From UBA3006 sp031401235 (lineage in GTDB: Bacteria > Actinomycetota > Acidimicrobiia > Acidimicrobiales > Ilumatobacteraceae), in NCBI GenBank assembly GCA_031401235.1, contig JANNRJ010000029.1:14509-78508 (forward strand): a stretch of DNA of 64,000 bases, read 5' to 3'. The position numbers were made by a program, and so were the translations under genes. Under the pieces are notes generated by a model that ran no database searches, had not been told where the DNA came from, and saw only the letters and a list, made by a program, of their open reading frames with translations. Below are positions 34,326 through 43,460 of the stretch, in pieces. Within the stretch, counting starts at the first letter, position 1. Each line of letters starts with the position of its first letter.

Positions 34326-36583
34326 GCGTGAAGGTTAGACGCTGGATGCGCATCTATTGAGGGTTCATTTTTCGCATCTGCCGACATGACTCGGTACGCG
34401 TCATACACCGAATCAATTCGTTTGATGGTTCGCAATACCGATTGCAAATGAGACGGATCAGCAAATTCGAACTCAAAGCGCATTTTGGCAACGCGATCTG
34501 CCCCCGTATGGGTGGTACAGGCGACAATGTTCACATGCTCCTCAGAAAGAGCGTTGGCCACATCCCGCAACAATCGCGCTCGATCGAGAGCGACGATCTC
34601 AACGGCAACGACATACATCGCACCTTGCAGACTCCCTGACCATTCCACATCAACAATTCTGGCCGCTTGTTGAGCAACCGCGGTTGCCGCATTCGGACAA
34701 TCAGATCGATGAATACTCACCCCTCGTTCTTTGGTGAGGAATCCAATAATGTCGTCACCTGGCACTGGCGTGCAACATTTCGACAGTCGAACAATGATGT
34801 CTTCCATGCCTTCTACATGAATGCCGACATTTTTGTTTTCAGTGATTCCTTTGCGTTCTAGACGTGACCCAACAGAAAGTTGTTCGGAATGGGACCCATC
34901 TCGCATTGTTCGAGCCAATCGCCCAGCCAACATAGATGCATCAACATGGCCTTCGGCGATGGCCAGAAAGAGCACGTCAGCCTCGGCGTAATTCATTGAT
35001 GCAATTTCGTTGGCGAAAGCCTCCGAGCCAAGCACCTTTTGCACCGGGAGTCCTTCTCGACGCAAGTGCTCAATGACGTCGTCACGCCCACTATCGACCA
35101 GATCTTCATGGCGCTCGCGTGAAAACCATTGTTTAATTTTGCTTTTGGCCTTGGGAGACGCGACAAATTCAAGCCATCGCTCAGACGGCTCTGCATTTTC
35201 TGCCTTTGAGGTGAGAATCTCGCATGTATCCCCTGCACTCAAAAGATGTTCAAGTGGCACCAACCGACCATTTACTCGGGCACCAATGCACGCATGACCA
35301 ACCTCGGTGTGCACGGCATAGGCGAAATCTACCGCGGTTGAATTCATCGGCAAGGCAATCACCTTTCCCTTTGGTGTGAACACGAATAATTCTTCTTGAT
35401 CAAGATCCGTCTTGAGGCTCTCCAAAAACTGTCGAGGGTCTGAAACTTCGCCCTGCCAATCGATGATCCGATTTAGCCAATCAATATCTTGTGCAGGGGA
35501 TCCATCTTTGTATGACCAATGTGCGGCCACTCCCCATTCGGCTCGTTGATGCATGTCACGTGACCGAATTTGTACCTCAATCGTTTTGCCGTCAGGTCCA
35601 ATAACAGTGGTGTGTAACGATTGATACAAATTGAACTTTGGCATCGCGATGTAATCTTTGAATCTTCCGACAACCGGTTTCCAATGTCCATGAATACAGC
35701 CGAGTGCGGCGTAGCAATCATTCACCGAATCGACGACGATTCTCACAGCCATCAAATCGAAAATCTCGTTAAAATCGCGACCTTTTTGCACCATTTTTTC
35801 GTACAGGCTCCAGAGGTGCTTGCCGCGAGCGGTGAGTTCTGCTTCGATGTGCACTTCCTTGAGCCAAGCCCCAACCTGTCCGAGGGCTCTGGCCAAATAG
35901 ACATCGCGTTCTGGGGCTCGAATCGACACCAGATGATCGAGTTCGGCGTAACGCTTCGGATATAACGCCGCAAACGAAAGATCCTCGAGTTGCTGCTTCA
36001 GATCTTGCATTCCCAATCGATGCGCTAGAGGCGCATAGATATCCAGTGACTCTTGAGCCACTTGGCGTTGTTTATCAAGCGGACGAGATGCAATTGTTCG
36101 CATATTGTGCAACCGGTCAGCCAATTTGATGATGAGCACACGCAAGTCGCGGGCCATCGCCACGAGCATCTTTCGCATTGTCGCGGCTTGTTGTGCCTCC
36201 TTTGAATCAAAATGAAGCCGCTCAAGTTTTGTCAACCCATCCACAAGTGAGGCAACTTCGGCGCCAAAGTTCTGCTCGACATCGGCCAGAGTTATTTCAG
36301 TGTCTTCCACAGCGTCATGAAGTAATGCGGCGACGATTGAAACTTCGTCCAGACCAAGATCGGCGACAATCCGGGCGACCGCAACTGGGTGACTGATATA
36401 CAGTTCACCGCTATTACGCGTCTGATGCTGGTGCGCCTCGCGAGCCATTGCGTATGCGGTATTGATATTGGTGATCGAGCCTTTAGGGTGCCGAGCCTTA
36501 TACGCCGTCAGCAGCGGTACAAGATCTTCGGCAATCGCAGAGTGTTGGCGACGCCACGGCAGAACCCTCGATGTCGTGCTCAT
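34322..36583 (-). CDS. relA: Bifunctional (p)ppGpp synthetase/hydrolase Rel
   Basis: Makes and degrades the alarmone (p)ppGpp. 753 residues with the full Rel layout: HD hydrolase (HPVAVARIV with His65, and LLHDAVEDTE with His89-Asp90), synthetase (about 240-390, YQSLHTTVIGPDG), TGS (about 410-470, FTPKGKVIALP), the helical/zinc-finger region with CCTPVPGD, and a C-terminal ACT domain (about 680-750). Both catalytic HD residues are kept, so hydrolysis is likely retained. No strong Shine-Dalgarno; a five-codon upstream frame overlaps its start. Confidence 0.97.
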   Translation of the reverse strand: MSTTSRVLPWRRQHSAIAEDLVPLLTAYKARHPKGSITNINTAYAMAREAHQHQTRNSGELYISHPVAVARIVADLGLDEVSIVAALLHDAVEDTEITLADVEQNFGAEVASLVDGLTKLERLHFDSKEAQQAATMRKMLVAMARDLRVLIIKLADRLHNMRTIASRPLDKQRQVAQESLDIYAPLAHRLGMQDLKQQLEDLSFAALYPKRYAELDHLVSIRAPERDVYLARALGQVGAWLKEVHIEAELTARGKHLWSLYEKMVQKGRDFNEIFDLMAVRIVVDSVNDCYAALGCIHGHWKPVVGRFKDYIAMPKFNLYQSLHTTVIGPDGKTIEVQIRSRDMHQRAEWGVAAHWSYKDGSPAQDIDWLNRIIDWQGEVSDPRQFLESLKTDLDQEELFVFTPKGKVIALPMNSTAVDFAYAVHTEVGHACIGARVNGRLVPLEHLLSAGDTCEILTSKAENAEPSERWLEFVASPKAKSKIKQWFSRERHEDLVDSGRDDVIEHLRREGLPVQKVLGSEAFANEIASMNYAEADVLFLAIAEGHVDASMLAGRLARTMRDGSHSEQLSVGSRLERKGITENKNVGIHVEGMEDIIVRLSKCCTPVPGDDIIGFLTKERGVSIHRSDCPNAATAVAQQAARIVDVEWSGSLQGAMYVVAVEIVALDRARLLRDVANALSEEHVNIVACTTHTGADRVAKMRFEFEFADPSHLQSVLRTIKRIDSVYDAYRVMSADAKNEPSIDAHPASNLHA

Positions 36584-36597
36584 TGCGAGCTACCCAT
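36580..36597 (-). CDS. Possible five-codon upstream open reading frame before relA
   Basis: ATG GGT AGC TCG CAA TGA (MGSSQ-stop). Its TGA overlaps the relA ATG in an ATGA arrangement, and a TAnnnT -10 candidate lies 6 nt before its ATG, so it would be the first codon of a leaderless relA mRNA. relA itself has no clear ribosome-binding site. Expression is inferred, not shown. Confidence 0.4.
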   Translation of the reverse strand: MGSSQ

Positions 36598-36603
36598 GAC
36601 CAA

Positions 36604-36609
36604 AGTCTA
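36604..36609 (-). promoter_or_regulatory. Candidate -10 (TAGACT) upstream of relA
   Basis: Minus strand TAGACT then 6 nt then the ATG of the five-codon frame. It lies in the 43 bp gap between secF and relA. Confidence 0.45.
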
Positions 36610-36626
36610 TGGGCAACTGGACTGGA

Positions 36627-37748
36627 CTAGCCGCGACTTCGCTTTTTGCGGGGACGAGGTGGATGCGTTAGCGCCGAAGCAACGGTCACCTGTTGACGAA
36701 CCGGTTCGATTGTCTTCGAAATCGACTTTGTAGTCGCAACATTTGCCAAAGACACAGTAGGTACCACTCCGGCCAACCGCAACATGTCAGCCCCGAGAGA
36801 AAGTTGTCCGATCAGTGGGCGATATTTTGGTTCGCGTTGTTTTAAGACAGCCAGCAATGGAGTGGCAATAAAGATGGATGAGTAGGCGCCAAGCAACATG
36901 CCGACCAACAATGCCAGAGCAAAATCTTCCAATGCGACCACACCTAACACCCACGAGCCCAACACCAACAATGAGAGGACTGGCAAAATTGCGGCCACAC
37001 TGGTATTGATCGAACGCATCAACACTTGATTCATCGAGACATTCGTGATATCGCCATACGACACTCGAGAAGCAGAATATCTCTTTGTATTTTCATGAAC
37101 TTTGTCAAACACAACTATGGTGTCATACAACGAAAATCCGAGAATTGTGAGGAATGCAATCACCGTGGCTGGTGTTACCGAAAACCCAGTAACTGAGTAA
37201 ATACCGACACTCAACAAGACGTCATGAGCCATGGCCGCAATTGCCGAGAGTGCCATTTTCCATTCGAATCGCCAAGCGATGTATAGCGAGACCACGCCAA
37301 AAAAGATGATCAATGCCCGCAAAGCCTTTTCGGTGATCGTCCGGCCCCATGACGAACTCACGGCGGCAACACTTACATCCTGAGCCGTTACTCCCGCCGC
37401 GGCAGCAAGTTCGTCTTGAACCTTCGTTTGCACTTGTTGTGTTTGTTCAGCAACCTGAAGACGGATGCTTTGACCCGCATTTCCATTCAGGGTTTGAATC
37501 TTGGCGCCGGTGGTTGATATTCCATTGTCTTCCAGAACTGTTCGCGCCTGATCGATGGTCAGATTTGTGGACGGAACCTCCCATGCCACACCTCCTTCAA
37601 AATCGATACCGAGATTAAGCCCACGGTTATATAGCGAAAGAATCGAAATAAGAAAGAGCGCTAGAGAAAACGCGAACCCCCAACGGCGACGACCGACGAA
37701 GTTAAACGTTGTCTCCCCGCGATACAGGCGACCAAAACCTCCGCTCAT
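36627..37748 (-). CDS. secF: Protein translocase subunit SecF
   Basis: RND-like partner of SecD that uses the proton-motive force to help Sec export. 373 residues, six membrane segments: the first near 23-42, then the periplasmic P1 domain with GLNLGIDFEGGVAWEV, then five segments including the conserved FGFSLYDTIVVFDKVHEN-type loop (here GFSLYDTIVVFDKVHEN). A basic tail of some 30 residues ends PRKKRSRG. Start overlaps secD by 4 bp. The apt gene often found between secF and relA in actinobacteria is absent. Confidence 0.96.
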   Translation of the reverse strand: MSGGFGRLYRGETTFNFVGRRRWGFAFSLALFLISILSLYNRGLNLGIDFEGGVAWEVPSTNLTIDQARTVLEDNGISTTGAKIQTLNGNAGQSIRLQVAEQTQQVQTKVQDELAAAAGVTAQDVSVAAVSSSWGRTITEKALRALIIFFGVVSLYIAWRFEWKMALSAIAAMAHDVLLSVGIYSVTGFSVTPATVIAFLTILGFSLYDTIVVFDKVHENTKRYSASRVSYGDITNVSMNQVLMRSINTSVAAILPVLSLLVLGSWVLGVVALEDFALALLVGMLLGAYSSIFIATPLLAVLKQREPKYRPLIGQLSLGADMLRLAGVVPTVSLANVATTKSISKTIEPVRQQVTVASALTHPPRPRKKRSRG

Positions 37749-39277
37749 TGGGATACTCCTGTATTCACATCTGGCCGACGAACTACACCGAGTACGTTGC
37801 GACGCTCAAAAAATCGACTTCGAGCCAGCAGAAGGACAGTCGGACGGGTGAAGAAATAGGCGACAATGACATCGGTAAGTGTGGCGAGACCAAGGAAAAA
37901 GGCAAAACCACGAACCGAGCCGACGGTGAGTTGCCACAGGATCGCTGCACCGATAAATGAAACTGTGTCAGCGGCAAGAATTGTCCGCCAAGCAGCGGCA
38001 AAACTTCGTTGAGCTGAATTTTTCAATGACTTGCCTTTATGGAGTTCATCTTTGATGCGTTCAAAAAACACCACATAGGAGTCGATAGTGACTCCAATTG
38101 AGACGATGATCCCAGCCACCCCAGCCAGCGACAGCGCCAGGCCGTTTGTTTTTGAAAGGAACGCGATGATGCTCCACAGCAGCGCTCCAGAAACCATCAA
38201 CCCGCCGACCATTACCAAGGTAAGTAGTCGGTAATAAAAGAGAAAAAAGAGCATTACGAGAAGCACGCCGAGTAGGCCGGAGAACATTGCCGCGCGCAAT
38301 GAATCCTTACCCAATGTCGGCGACACTGTCTGTACTTGTGAAACGCCAAATTTCACGGGTACTGCACCGAATTCTAGAATTTTTGCCAGATCACGAGCTT
38401 CTGATTCCTTGAAACTGCCACTGATCTGAACCGAGCCACCACTAAATACTGGTTCGCGTACGACTGGTGCCGAAATTACGACACCGTCCAGCACGATTGC
38501 GACCTGTGCGGTCGGGCACGTTGGTTCACGGTTATAACAAGTGGTTGTTAGCGCATTCCATAGTTGATCACCGTCAGCGCCATTTCGTAATCCGACAACA
38601 ACGACCCATGAACCATTTTGAATTTCCGCTTTGGCATCATTGGTAAACACCTTGCCGCTAGCGGCGGCTGGACCGACGTAATAACCAGTGCCCTTGCCGT
38701 CGGTGAGCAACACAGTCGCGGTCGGATCATTTGGATCCGCCGAAGCAGGAACGGTAATAACCGGAACACCCGTGGTCGTAGTCGGGGCAACAGTTGTCGG
38801 AGGCACGGTCGTCTCAGGAACACTTGTCGCGGAAATTTTCCTCGTCCCGCCGACGCCACCACTGGGTGGCGGCAAAGTCGTCGCTGCCGGCGTTGTCGCT
38901 GACACTGTGGTTGTTGAGGTCGTTTGAATTAGTCCGGCTTGAAGCACCGGCCTGAGCAATAATTCACCTTGTCGGCCAACAATGTCTAGCGCCCGTTGTT
39001 GATCATCGACTCCTGGCAGGTTGACTACGACGGTGTCACCTTGACGAATGATTTCTGGTTCGGCAACGCCAATTGAGTCCACACGAGATCGAATAATTTC
39101 AACGGCTACATCGAGAGCCGTTGCATCGTAGACACCTTCAGGTTGGAGGGTGATCGACGCACCGCCCTGCAAATCAAGACCGAGTGAAGGAGTATTTCCA
39201 GCAACAAGATTGGACGCCAATACCCCACCGGCGACTACCACAATTCCAATCAGCGATAAGAGTAGTCGGCGTACCAT
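37745..39277 (-). CDS. secD: Protein translocase subunit SecD with a Thr/Pro-rich insertion
   Basis: Partner of SecF. 510 residues: first membrane segment (6-25), P1 domain with LGLDLQGG (32-39), then a low-complexity Thr/Pro/Val linker at about 118-186, the rest of P1 to about 320, and five membrane segments (about 328-485) with VSIGVTIDSYVVFFERIKDE. Many SecD proteins have no such linker; it would extend into the extracytoplasmic space. Similar linkers occur in the DUF3048 lipoprotein here and in Acidimicrobiia generally. Coupled to secF. Confidence 0.96.
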   Translation of the reverse strand: MVRRLLLSLIGIVVVAGGVLASNLVAGNTPSLGLDLQGGASITLQPEGVYDATALDVAVEIIRSRVDSIGVAEPEIIRQGDTVVVNLPGVDDQQRALDIVGRQGELLLRPVLQAGLIQTTSTTTVSATTPAATTLPPPSGGVGGTRKISATSVPETTVPPTTVAPTTTTGVPVITVPASADPNDPTATVLLTDGKGTGYYVGPAAASGKVFTNDAKAEIQNGSWVVVVGLRNGADGDQLWNALTTTCYNREPTCPTAQVAIVLDGVVISAPVVREPVFSGGSVQISGSFKESEARDLAKILEFGAVPVKFGVSQVQTVSPTLGKDSLRAAMFSGLLGVLLVMLFFLFYYRLLTLVMVGGLMVSGALLWSIIAFLSKTNGLALSLAGVAGIIVSIGVTIDSYVVFFERIKDELHKGKSLKNSAQRSFAAAWRTILAADTVSFIGAAILWQLTVGSVRGFAFFLGLATLTDVIVAYFFTRPTVLLLARSRFFERRNVLGVVRRPDVNTGVSQ

Positions 39278-39310
39278 CTGGGGCGAATCTAGGGAGAGAA
39301 GATTGGACGC

Positions 39311-39664
39311 TTAGTTAGAGCTTGCCGCTTGCGTACCGGCTGCTTTGTTCACCACACGAGCCACCGCACTTCGAGCAACTCGGATTTCAATGGACTTGCC
39401 CGGAGTGTGTTCGGCAATGTCCAACCATATGTAGTCGTCTTCGACAGACGAGACGAAACCATATATTCCTGAATTGAGTATGACCTCATCGCCTTCGCCC
39501 AGAGTGTTCTGCAAATTACGGGACTCTTTTTGGCGCCTGCGCTGTGGCTTAAGCAACAAGAAATACATGGCCACAAAGATAAGCACAAGAGGCAAAAGGC
39601 TGACGATGCTGCTCCCGCCTCCGCTAGAGGTGGCACCCAAAAGATGAAAAACGGTCTGTGACAT
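39311..39664 (-). CDS. yajC: Preprotein translocase subunit YajC
   Basis: Small accessory of SecDF. 117 residues from the ATG at 39664; a frame to 39694 extends into tgt. One membrane segment (about 18-37, LLPLVLIFVAMYFLLLKP), then RPQRRRQKE-type basic patch and the conserved LGEGDEVILNSGIYGFV strand. Precedes secD by 33 bp. Confidence 0.93.
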   Translation of the reverse strand: MSQTVFHLLGATSSGGGSSIVSLLPLVLIFVAMYFLLLKPQRRRQKESRNLQNTLGEGDEVILNSGIYGFVSSVEDDYIWLDIAEHTPGKSIEIRVARSAVARVVNKAAGTQAASSN

Positions 39665-39683
39665 AGGTTCGTACTCTAGCGAC

Positions 39684-40802
39684 TTATGGTTCAATCTGTG
39701 TCGTCACGGCCCACACAGCAAGTATTTGTCGGCGAAATTGATCAAATGTGCCCATTGTGATTGCGGTGCGTATGTCGTCCATCAACGCAAATGTCCAGGC
39801 CAGATTGTGTAGCGAAACCAGACGGGAAGCTGTTGGTTCGCCGACTTGAAATAAGTGTCGCAAGTAGCCACGGCAATGACGTTTACACACCGAACATCTG
39901 CAGGATTTGTCAATTGGTTCGTCGGAAGAAATGTACTCGGCTCGCTTGAGATTTATTCGACCATCACCGGTGAGAGCGGTCCCATGTCGCCCCAGTCGGG
40001 TTTGCATCACGCAATCAAATTGATCAACACCTAAGTTCACCGCCTCCACAAGGGATGCGGGATCCCCGACTCCCATTAAATATCGCGGCCGATTGTCAGG
40101 CAGCGCTTCCAGTGCACTGGCCAACGCCGGCAACATTTCGTCGCGAGTTTCGCCAACGGAAAGACCACCAATCCCGTAACCGTCAAAATCAAGTTCGGCG
40201 GTGCGCTGCGCACTTTCACGGCGAAGATTCTGACTTGTTCCGCCTTGCACAATTCCGAACAGTGATTGATCGGTTCGTGAATGAACTGCCCGTGCTCGAC
40301 TTGCCCATCGTGCCGTTCGATCAACCGCAATTCGTAGAACTTCGTCTGATGAGGGCAATGGTGGGCAGACATCGAGCACCATTTGAATATCGGCGCCAAT
40401 CAATTGCTGAACCGCCACGGCAGACTCCGGAGTGAATCTGTGCGATGAACCGTCGTAGGTCGATTTAAAGGTGACGCCCTCATCGTCTACGTCCGGATTT
40501 AGCGAAAAAACCTGAAACCCACCGGAATCGGTGAGTGTAAGGCCCGTCCAGCCAGAGAAGGCACCGAGCCCACCATGATCGGCAATGATCTGAGCACCTG
40601 GCCTCAACATCAAGTGATACGTATTCCCTAAAACTATTTGGGCACCCAAATCTTCATAATCTTGGGCGCTCAAATATTTAACTGCACCCCGTGTGCCGAC
40701 CGGCATAAAGCACGGAGTCGAATATGTACCGCGGTTGGTCTGTGCCAGCCCGGTACGCGCCAAACCGTCGCGCGACTGTTCGGTGAACGAGACGGGAAAC
40801 AT
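39684..40802 (-). CDS. tgt: Queuine/preQ1 tRNA-guanine transglycosylase
   Basis: Swaps G34 for preQ1 in tRNAs for Asp, Asn, His and Tyr. 372 residues. Substrate loop LTDSGGFQVFSL, nucleophile Asp in the GVDQFDCVMQTRLGRHG segment, and the zinc site CRCSVCKRHCRGYLRHLF. With queA just upstream it forms the queuosine pair; the preQ1-making genes are not in the window. The charging enzymes aspS and hisS for two target tRNAs are in the same region. Confidence 0.96.
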   Translation of the reverse strand: MFPVSFTEQSRDGLARTGLAQTNRGTYSTPCFMPVGTRGAVKYLSAQDYEDLGAQIVLGNTYHLMLRPGAQIIADHGGLGAFSGWTGLTLTDSGGFQVFSLNPDVDDEGVTFKSTYDGSSHRFTPESAVAVQQLIGADIQMVLDVCPPLPSSDEVLRIAVDRTARWASRARAVHSRTDQSLFGIVQGGTSQNLRRESAQRTAELDFDGYGIGGLSVGETRDEMLPALASALEALPDNRPRYLMGVGDPASLVEAVNLGVDQFDCVMQTRLGRHGTALTGDGRINLKRAEYISSDEPIDKSCRCSVCKRHCRGYLRHLFQVGEPTASRLVSLHNLAWTFALMDDIRTAITMGTFDQFRRQILAVWAVTTQIEP

Positions 40803-40809
40803 TTGTTAC

Positions 40810-40815
40810 AGAGTA
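40810..40815 (-). promoter_or_regulatory. Candidate -10 (TACTCT), leaderless tgt promoter
   Basis: Minus strand TACTCT, 7 nt, then the tgt ATG, in the 24 bp gap after queA. No Shine-Dalgarno is seen before the ATG. Confidence 0.45.
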
Positions 40816-40826
40816 CCGAACCACAT

Positions 40827-41837
40827 TCAATTCAAGTGACGATCCAGCAACATTGCATCACCGAAGGACAAAAACCGATACTTGTGTTGAATCGCTTGGA
40901 GATACAACGATCGCCACCGTGTCCCGATGAAGGATTCAATCATCAGCAACAGAGACGTTTTTGGCATGTGAAAATTCGTGATCAACAGATCTACAAGTTT
41001 CCAGTCGTATCCAGGCGTAATAAACAAACTGCTGCGGCCACGATTCAGACCTGTCGAAGCGGCTGTCTCAAGTGCCCGCGTTGCAGTGGTACCGACGGCA
41101 ACTACCCGTCTGGCTTGTCGGCATCGTTCGAGAGTGTCAGCCGAAACAGAATATGACTCGGTGTGGATTTTATGATCGATGGGATTGGTCGTGCTTATTG
41201 GAGCAAAGGTGTCCAAGCCAACAGTGAGATCAACCGTGACCATTTGAACGCCCGCATTTTGCAAATCTTGTAGAAGTCGATTAGTGAAGTGGAGCCCAGC
41301 CGTTGGTGCTGCCGCAGATCCAGCGTGACGGGCATACACCGTTTGGTAGCGATCGGGATTTGTCAGCGGCGAAGTGATATATGGCGGGAGTGGCATTTCT
41401 CCTCGTTCGGCCAGCATCGTGTCGAAATCGTCAACCAGAATCGTGACCACGAAAGTGTCACCGGCTTCAGTTCGCTTACCAACTTCAATTAGCGACACTC
41501 CGTCGTTTCCGTACAGAATTTCGCCAACTCTCAACTTTCCACCTGGGCGAATGAGCGATTCCCATTCGCCTGAACGCATATCTATGGGTTCGAGTAACAA
41601 GACTTCAACGGCGCCGCCCGTGGCCCGACGAAGATGTAGCCGAGCGGGTATAACTCGAGTGTCATTGACCACGAGCAGATCCTCAGGGTGCAAATAGTCA
41701 CCAATATCTGCCACTCGCCGATGCAGCGCTTCGATATTTCCTTGGTCGACTAATAGTCGCGCTGAATCCCGAGGTTCAATTGGAGTTTGAGCGATTAACT
41801 CTTCAGGCAGGACGTAATCGATGTCATCGATGTGCAC
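40827..41837 (-). CDS. queA: S-adenosylmethionine:tRNA ribosyltransferase-isomerase
   Basis: Transfers and isomerises the ribosyl part of SAM to preQ1-tRNA, giving epoxyqueuosine. 336 residues. DYVLPEELIAQTPIEPRDSARLL at the start, VNDTRVIPARL, and the conserved AAPTAGLHFT and GTTATRALETA segments. Follows ruvB by 5 bp, so it ends a ruvC-ruvA-ruvB-queA run, then tgt. Confidence 0.96.
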   Translation of the reverse strand: MHIDDIDYVLPEELIAQTPIEPRDSARLLVDQGNIEALHRRVADIGDYLHPEDLLVVNDTRVIPARLHLRRATGGAVEVLLLEPIDMRSGEWESLIRPGGKLRVGEILYGNDGVSLIEVGKRTEAGDTFVVTILVDDFDTMLAERGEMPLPPYITSPLTNPDRYQTVYARHAGSAAAPTAGLHFTNRLLQDLQNAGVQMVTVDLTVGLDTFAPISTTNPIDHKIHTESYSVSADTLERCRQARRVVAVGTTATRALETAASTGLNRGRSSLFITPGYDWKLVDLLITNFHMPKTSLLLMIESFIGTRWRSLYLQAIQHKYRFLSFGDAMLLDRHLN

Positions 41838-41842
41838 TGTCG

Positions 41843-42862
41843 CTAAAACAATTCTGGCGGCGAATCAGGGGGTTCGAGACCAATGTGGCGCCAAGCGCTC
41901 GGCATCGCCACGCGACCTCGCGGCGTTCGCGCGATCATGCCCTGCTGGATAAGAAATGGTTCATAGACATCTTCGATTGTTTCGGTCTGTTCACTCACGC
42001 TGATCGCCAACGTCGATAAACCAACTGGTCCACCTCCAAATTGACCGCAGATCGCGGACAGGATCGCCCGGTCAACTTTGTCGAGTCCGCGATCATCCAC
42101 ACCAAACACCGCCAATGCGCTTTGGGCAGTGTTCTGATCGACGGTCCCGTCGCCGCGAACCTGAGCGAAATCTCGCACACGTCGCAAAAGACGATTGGCG
42201 ATACGCGGAGTGCCCCGAGAACGCCTAGCGATCTCGGTGGCACCTAGCGCATCGATATCAACTTTCAATATTCCTGCGGTGCGACGAACAATGAGCTCAA
42301 GTTCGTCCACTTCGTAGTAGTCAAGTCTCGCAACAAGGCCGAACCTATCCCGCAACGGACCAGTGATCATCCCGGTTCGCGTTGTGGCCCCAATCAGTGT
42401 GAATTGCGGGAGGGTAAGTCGAATCGACGAAGCGGATGGACCCTTGCCAACAACAATGTCAATTTGAAAATCTTCCATCGCCGGATACAAAATTTCTTCG
42501 ACGTTCCTTGACAGACGATGAATCTCGTCGATGAACAACACATCATGATCACCAAGTTTGGTGAGAATTGCCGCCAAATCGCCGGCACGTTCCAATGCTG
42601 GTCCAGATGTGACATGTAGTGTCGCTGACATTTCGGATGCGACAATCCCGGCCATAGTGGTTTTGCCCAACCCAGGTGGGCCAGCGAGCAGAATGTGATC
42701 GGCGGGCTGTTCACGCATTCGGGCCGCTTCCAGCACAATTCCCAGATGCTCCTTTAATTCGCGCTGCCCAACGAAATCATCTAGTCGATGCGGCCGAAGA
42801 CCGCTTTCTTCGACCGCGTCGACTTCGTCACCGACATTTGGATCCAAAAATTCTTCACGCAC
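41843..42862 (-). CDS. ruvB: Holliday junction branch-migration ATPase RuvB
   Basis: Hexameric AAA+ motor of the RuvAB complex. 339 residues from the GTG at 42860-42862, overlapping ruvA by 8 bp; the frame to 43003 lies over ruvA. LRPHRLDDFVGQ leads, Walker A GPPGLGKTT, Walker B FIDEIHRL, sensor GATTRTG, and the winged-helix DNA-binding end with TPRGRVAM. Confidence 0.97.
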   Translation of the reverse strand: MREEFLDPNVGDEVDAVEESGLRPHRLDDFVGQRELKEHLGIVLEAARMREQPADHILLAGPPGLGKTTMAGIVASEMSATLHVTSGPALERAGDLAAILTKLGDHDVLFIDEIHRLSRNVEEILYPAMEDFQIDIVVGKGPSASSIRLTLPQFTLIGATTRTGMITGPLRDRFGLVARLDYYEVDELELIVRRTAGILKVDIDALGATEIARRSRGTPRIANRLLRRVRDFAQVRGDGTVDQNTAQSALAVFGVDDRGLDKVDRAILSAICGQFGGGPVGLSTLAISVSEQTETIEDVYEPFLIQQGMIARTPRGRVAMPSAWRHIGLEPPDSPPELF

Positions 42863-43460
42863 GACGCACCCCCAAAAAATTGAGTGCCAGACGAAGTAAT
42901 TGTTCAGCGGATTTAGATACTGGAAGTTGGCGCAACACATCGCGAATTTCGTCGTTGCCATAACCGAGCCCAGCCAATGCTTCTCGTACATCGGCCACGA
43001 CATTTGTAGTTGTCAGCGATGAGACGCCCGGCTGTTCTCCGATGTCATCAAGCATTGACATATTTAGCCGCCCTTTCAATTCGACAAGTAACCGTTCGGC
43101 CGTCTTTCGACCCACCCCTGGCACCAACGTAAGCGATGCAAGATCGCCGGTAGCAACAATGTCGACCAGCGAACGAGGTGAATGAACAGCGAGAATCGCC
43201 ATCGCCATCGATGGCCCAACACCGTGCGTTGCTATCAAGGTTTCAAATGAGTTTCGCTCATCTCGTTCAAGGAAGGCGAACAGCGTGTGAGCGTCTTCAC
43301 GCAAGTGTTCGTACACATACATGAATGCGCTTGAAGTTGGTTCAAGTTCGGCGAGTGTTCGCGGCGTGACATGCACGAGATAACCGATCCCAGCCACTTC
43401 AATCAGAGCAGTACTATCGCTGTTTCGTTCCAGCACCTTGCCGCGCAGTGATCCGATCAT
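42855..43460 (-). CDS. ruvA: Holliday junction-binding protein RuvA
   Basis: Tetrameric junction-binding partner of RuvB. 201 residues from the ATG at 43460, which overlaps the ruvC stop by 4 bp; the frame to 43634 is antisense to nothing but ruvC and was dropped. OB domain with MIGSLRGKVLE, tandem HhH motifs (ATHGVGPSMAMAIL; LVPGVGRKTAERLL), and the RuvB-binding C-terminal domain (about 145-200). Confidence 0.96.
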   Translation of the reverse strand: MIGSLRGKVLERNSDSTALIEVAGIGYLVHVTPRTLAELEPTSSAFMYVYEHLREDAHTLFAFLERDERNSFETLIATHGVGPSMAMAILAVHSPRSLVDIVATGDLASLTLVPGVGRKTAERLLVELKGRLNMSMLDDIGEQPGVSSLTTTNVVADVREALAGLGYGNDEIRDVLRQLPVSKSAEQLLRLALNFLGVRRA

